Positions 6,129 to 6,529 of a DNA stretch of 6,529 nucleotides are shown here, one piece after another. The position numbers and the translations under genes were made by a program. Position 1 is the stretch's first letter. Every line of letters begins with the position of its first letter. The notes beneath the pieces are model-generated. The model was not told where the DNA came from and did not search any database. It saw only the letters and a list, made by a program, of their open reading frames with translations. Source of the stretch: Nitrolancea sp040255925. GTDB lineage: Bacteria > Chloroflexota > Chloroflexia > Thermomicrobiales > Thermomicrobiaceae. Location of the stretch: the NCBI GenBank assembly GCA_040255925.1, contig JBDZVX010000133.1, forward strand, positions 1 through 6,529, read 5' to 3'.

Positions 6129-6145
6129 CGCGCGGCCGGTGCGCG
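6119..6145 (-). terminator. Possible terminator on the minus strand ahead of mrpA
   Basis: On the minus strand, CGCGC (6145-6141), a 7-nt loop ACCGGCC and GCGCG (6133-6129) form a 5-bp GC stem. It is followed by CTCTC and then five T (6123-6119). This resembles a weak intrinsic terminator that would stop leftward transcription before the mrp operon. The stem is short and the T-run is displaced by 5 nt, so confidence is low. Confidence 0.3.
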
Positions 6146-6155
6146 GATTTTCGGC

Positions 6156-6187
6156 TTGCATTTCCGTCACAATCTGCTATGTATTAT
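6156..6187 (+). promoter_or_regulatory. Candidate plus-strand promoter
   Basis: TTGCAT (6156-6161) is followed after 16 nt by TATGTA (6178-6183), preceded by TGC as in an extended -10; alternatively TATTAT (6182-6187) lies after 20 nt. It is one of the few AT-rich spots in a GC-rich spacer and points towards the gene starting at 6515. A transcript would have a leader of over 300 nt containing both hairpin repeats. Support is from sequence resemblance only. Confidence 0.3.
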
Positions 6188-6220
6188 CCGGCAGCACGTG
6201 AAAGTGCCAGGGCGGTTCCC

Positions 6221-6240
6221 GTAGAGGGCGGCCATTGGGG
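6221..6240 (+). repeat. Truncated copy of the GGGCGGCC repeat
   Basis: GTAGAGGGCGGCCATTGGGG matches the left edge of the downstream full repeat (GTACGAGGGCGGCCACGGGG) with one base missing and a few changes. It abuts copy A directly. It looks like a decayed or partial third copy. Confidence 0.6.
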
Positions 6241-6317
6241 TACGAGGGCGGCCACGGGGGGCCGCCCCTACCGAATCGGAAAGGCCCGGTAGGGGCAGGC
6301 CCCCGTGCCTGCCCCCG
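6238..6317 (+). repeat. Hairpin-rich intergenic repeat, copy A
   Basis: This is an 80-bp unit repeated nearly identically at 6393-6474. It contains two perfect hairpins: GGGCGGCC (6246-6253) with GGCCGCCC (6260-6267), and GGGGCAGGC (6292-6300) with GCCTGCCCC (6307-6315). The halves are also joined by a third inverted repeat, CCCCTACCG (6265-6273) with CGGTAGGGG (6287-6295), which shares bases with both and is mutually exclusive with them. It encodes nothing credible. Such GTAGGGGCAGGC-type units resemble dispersed non-autonomous palindromic repeats of GC-rich bacteria; that identity is inference. Confidence 0.85.
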
Positions 6318-6392
6318 TGGCGGTGCCTGCATGGCATCCAACCGGGCGGCCACCGCGTCCGAAGGTGAACACGCGGGCGAAGGAGACCATTC

Positions 6393-6474
6393 GGGTACGA
6401 GGGCGGCCACAGGGGGCCGCCCCTACCGAAATCGGGCCAACCCGGTAGGGGCAGGCCCCCGTGCCTGCCCCCCG
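6393..6474 (+). repeat. Hairpin-rich intergenic repeat, copy B
   Basis: This is the second copy, offset 155 nt from copy A. The flanks and all three inverted-repeat pairs are preserved: GGGCGGCC 6401-6408 with 6415-6422; CCCCTACCG 6420-6428 with CGGTAGGGG 6443-6451; GGGGCAGGC 6448-6456 with GCCTGCCCC 6463-6471. Differences from copy A lie almost only in the loop (ACAGGG versus ACGGGG) and in the unpaired central segment (about 6429-6442). The 75 nt between the copies (6318-6392) hold a further isolated GGGCGGCCAC (6344-6353) and no gene. Copy B ends about 40 nt before the ATG at 6515. Confidence 0.85.
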
Positions 6475-6484
6475 ATGCCCGATG
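6471..6484 (+). repeat. 7-bp tandem duplication at the edge of copy B
   Basis: CCCGATG occurs twice in direct tandem (6471-6477 and 6478-6484), starting inside the last bases of copy B and running out of it. It may be a short duplication linked to repeat insertion, or slippage. Confidence 0.4.
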
Positions 6485-6505
6485 CCCGCGCGACCTAACC
6501 CGGCA

Positions 6506-6510
6506 AGGAG
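6506..6510 (+). promoter_or_regulatory. Shine-Dalgarno of the rightmost gene
   Basis: AGGAG lies 4 nt before the ATG at 6515 (AAGGAGAGACATG), close to but within usable spacing. It is the main support for a gene starting here. Confidence 0.5.
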
Positions 6511-6514
6511 AGAC

Positions 6515-6529
6515 ATGGCTAGGACCAAA
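6515..6529 (+). CDS. 5' end of an unidentified plus-strand gene
   Basis: ATG at 6515 begins MARTK and the frame runs off the window. It is preceded by AAGGAG at good spacing and is divergent from mrpA, about 575 nt away, with the hairpin repeats in its presumed leader. Five residues give no clue to function. The basic start (Arg, Lys) is compatible with either a soluble protein or the n-region of a signal sequence. Confidence 0.5.

Noticed and set aside
5940..6176. Cation-sensing riboswitch ahead of mrpA
   Set aside because: No recognisable conserved core or multi-stem architecture could be made out; only short, isolated inverted repeats are present.
6238..6474. CRISPR-like array (two repeats with a 75-nt spacer)
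   Set aside because: Only two full units of ~80 bp, longer than any CRISPR repeat, with internal hairpins, one unequal spacer and no cas genes in view.
6177..6528. Three open frames across the repeat region (6177-6410 minus, 6235-6498 plus, 6268-6528 minus)
   Set aside because: Their translations are just the repeat read in frame (for example VGAGPRACP twice). The same pseudo-peptide appears because the DNA is repeated, not because of selection on protein.

Overview
The window is dominated by one complete, tightly packed minus-strand operon encoding all seven subunits of an Mrp-type (MnhABCDEFG) multisubunit cation/proton antiporter. Read 5'->3' on the minus strand, the order is mrpA (start ~5939), mrpB, mrpC, mrpD, mrpE, mrpF, mrpG (end 313), the canonical gene order. 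Junctions are ATGA, TAATG or TGATG stop/start overlaps, except for a ~22-nt gap with its own Shine-Dalgarno between mrpE and mrpF. This points to one polycistronic, translationally coupled message. The products would assemble into one membrane complex: MrpA and MrpD are the NuoL/NuoN-like proton-channel subunits, MrpC is NuoK-like, the MrpA C-terminus carries fused MbhD/MbhE-like domains, and MrpB, E, F and G complete the complex. The expected role is Na+ (or other monovalent cation) efflux in exchange for H+.

Layout. 1-159: C-terminal end of an unrecognised plus-strand gene converging on the operon. 160-312: convergent spacer with a weak hairpin and a very GC-rich perfect palindrome. 313-5939: mrpG to mrpA. 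5940-6176: divergent, gene-free spacer with weak promoter-like and terminator-like elements. 6177-6514: non-coding region with two ~80-bp copies of a hairpin-rich repeat plus fragments of it. 6515-6529: first five codons (MARTK) of a plus-strand gene with a good Shine-Dalgarno, running out of the window.

Organism. High GC content, GGAGG-type ribosome binding sites and intergenic repeats built around 'GTAGGGGCAGGC...GCCTGCCCC' and 'GGGCGGCC...GGCCGCCC' suggest a GC-rich bacterium, possibly a Chloroflexota member of the Thermomicrobia/Sphaerobacter kind. This is inference from style only and is low confidence.

The operon itself is a known system. What merits a second look is that several subunits depart, at motifs usually strongly conserved, from the textbook Mrp sequences: MrpA has Asp in place of the TM5 Glu; MrpB has GYASVGDGF instead of GHNxPGGGF; MrpC has DPLVQ instead of DPLPQ; MrpD has Asn where a TM8 Lys is expected and lacks a cytoplasmic loop. 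Together these suggest a distinct, compact Mrp subtype. No previously undescribed system was found with confidence.
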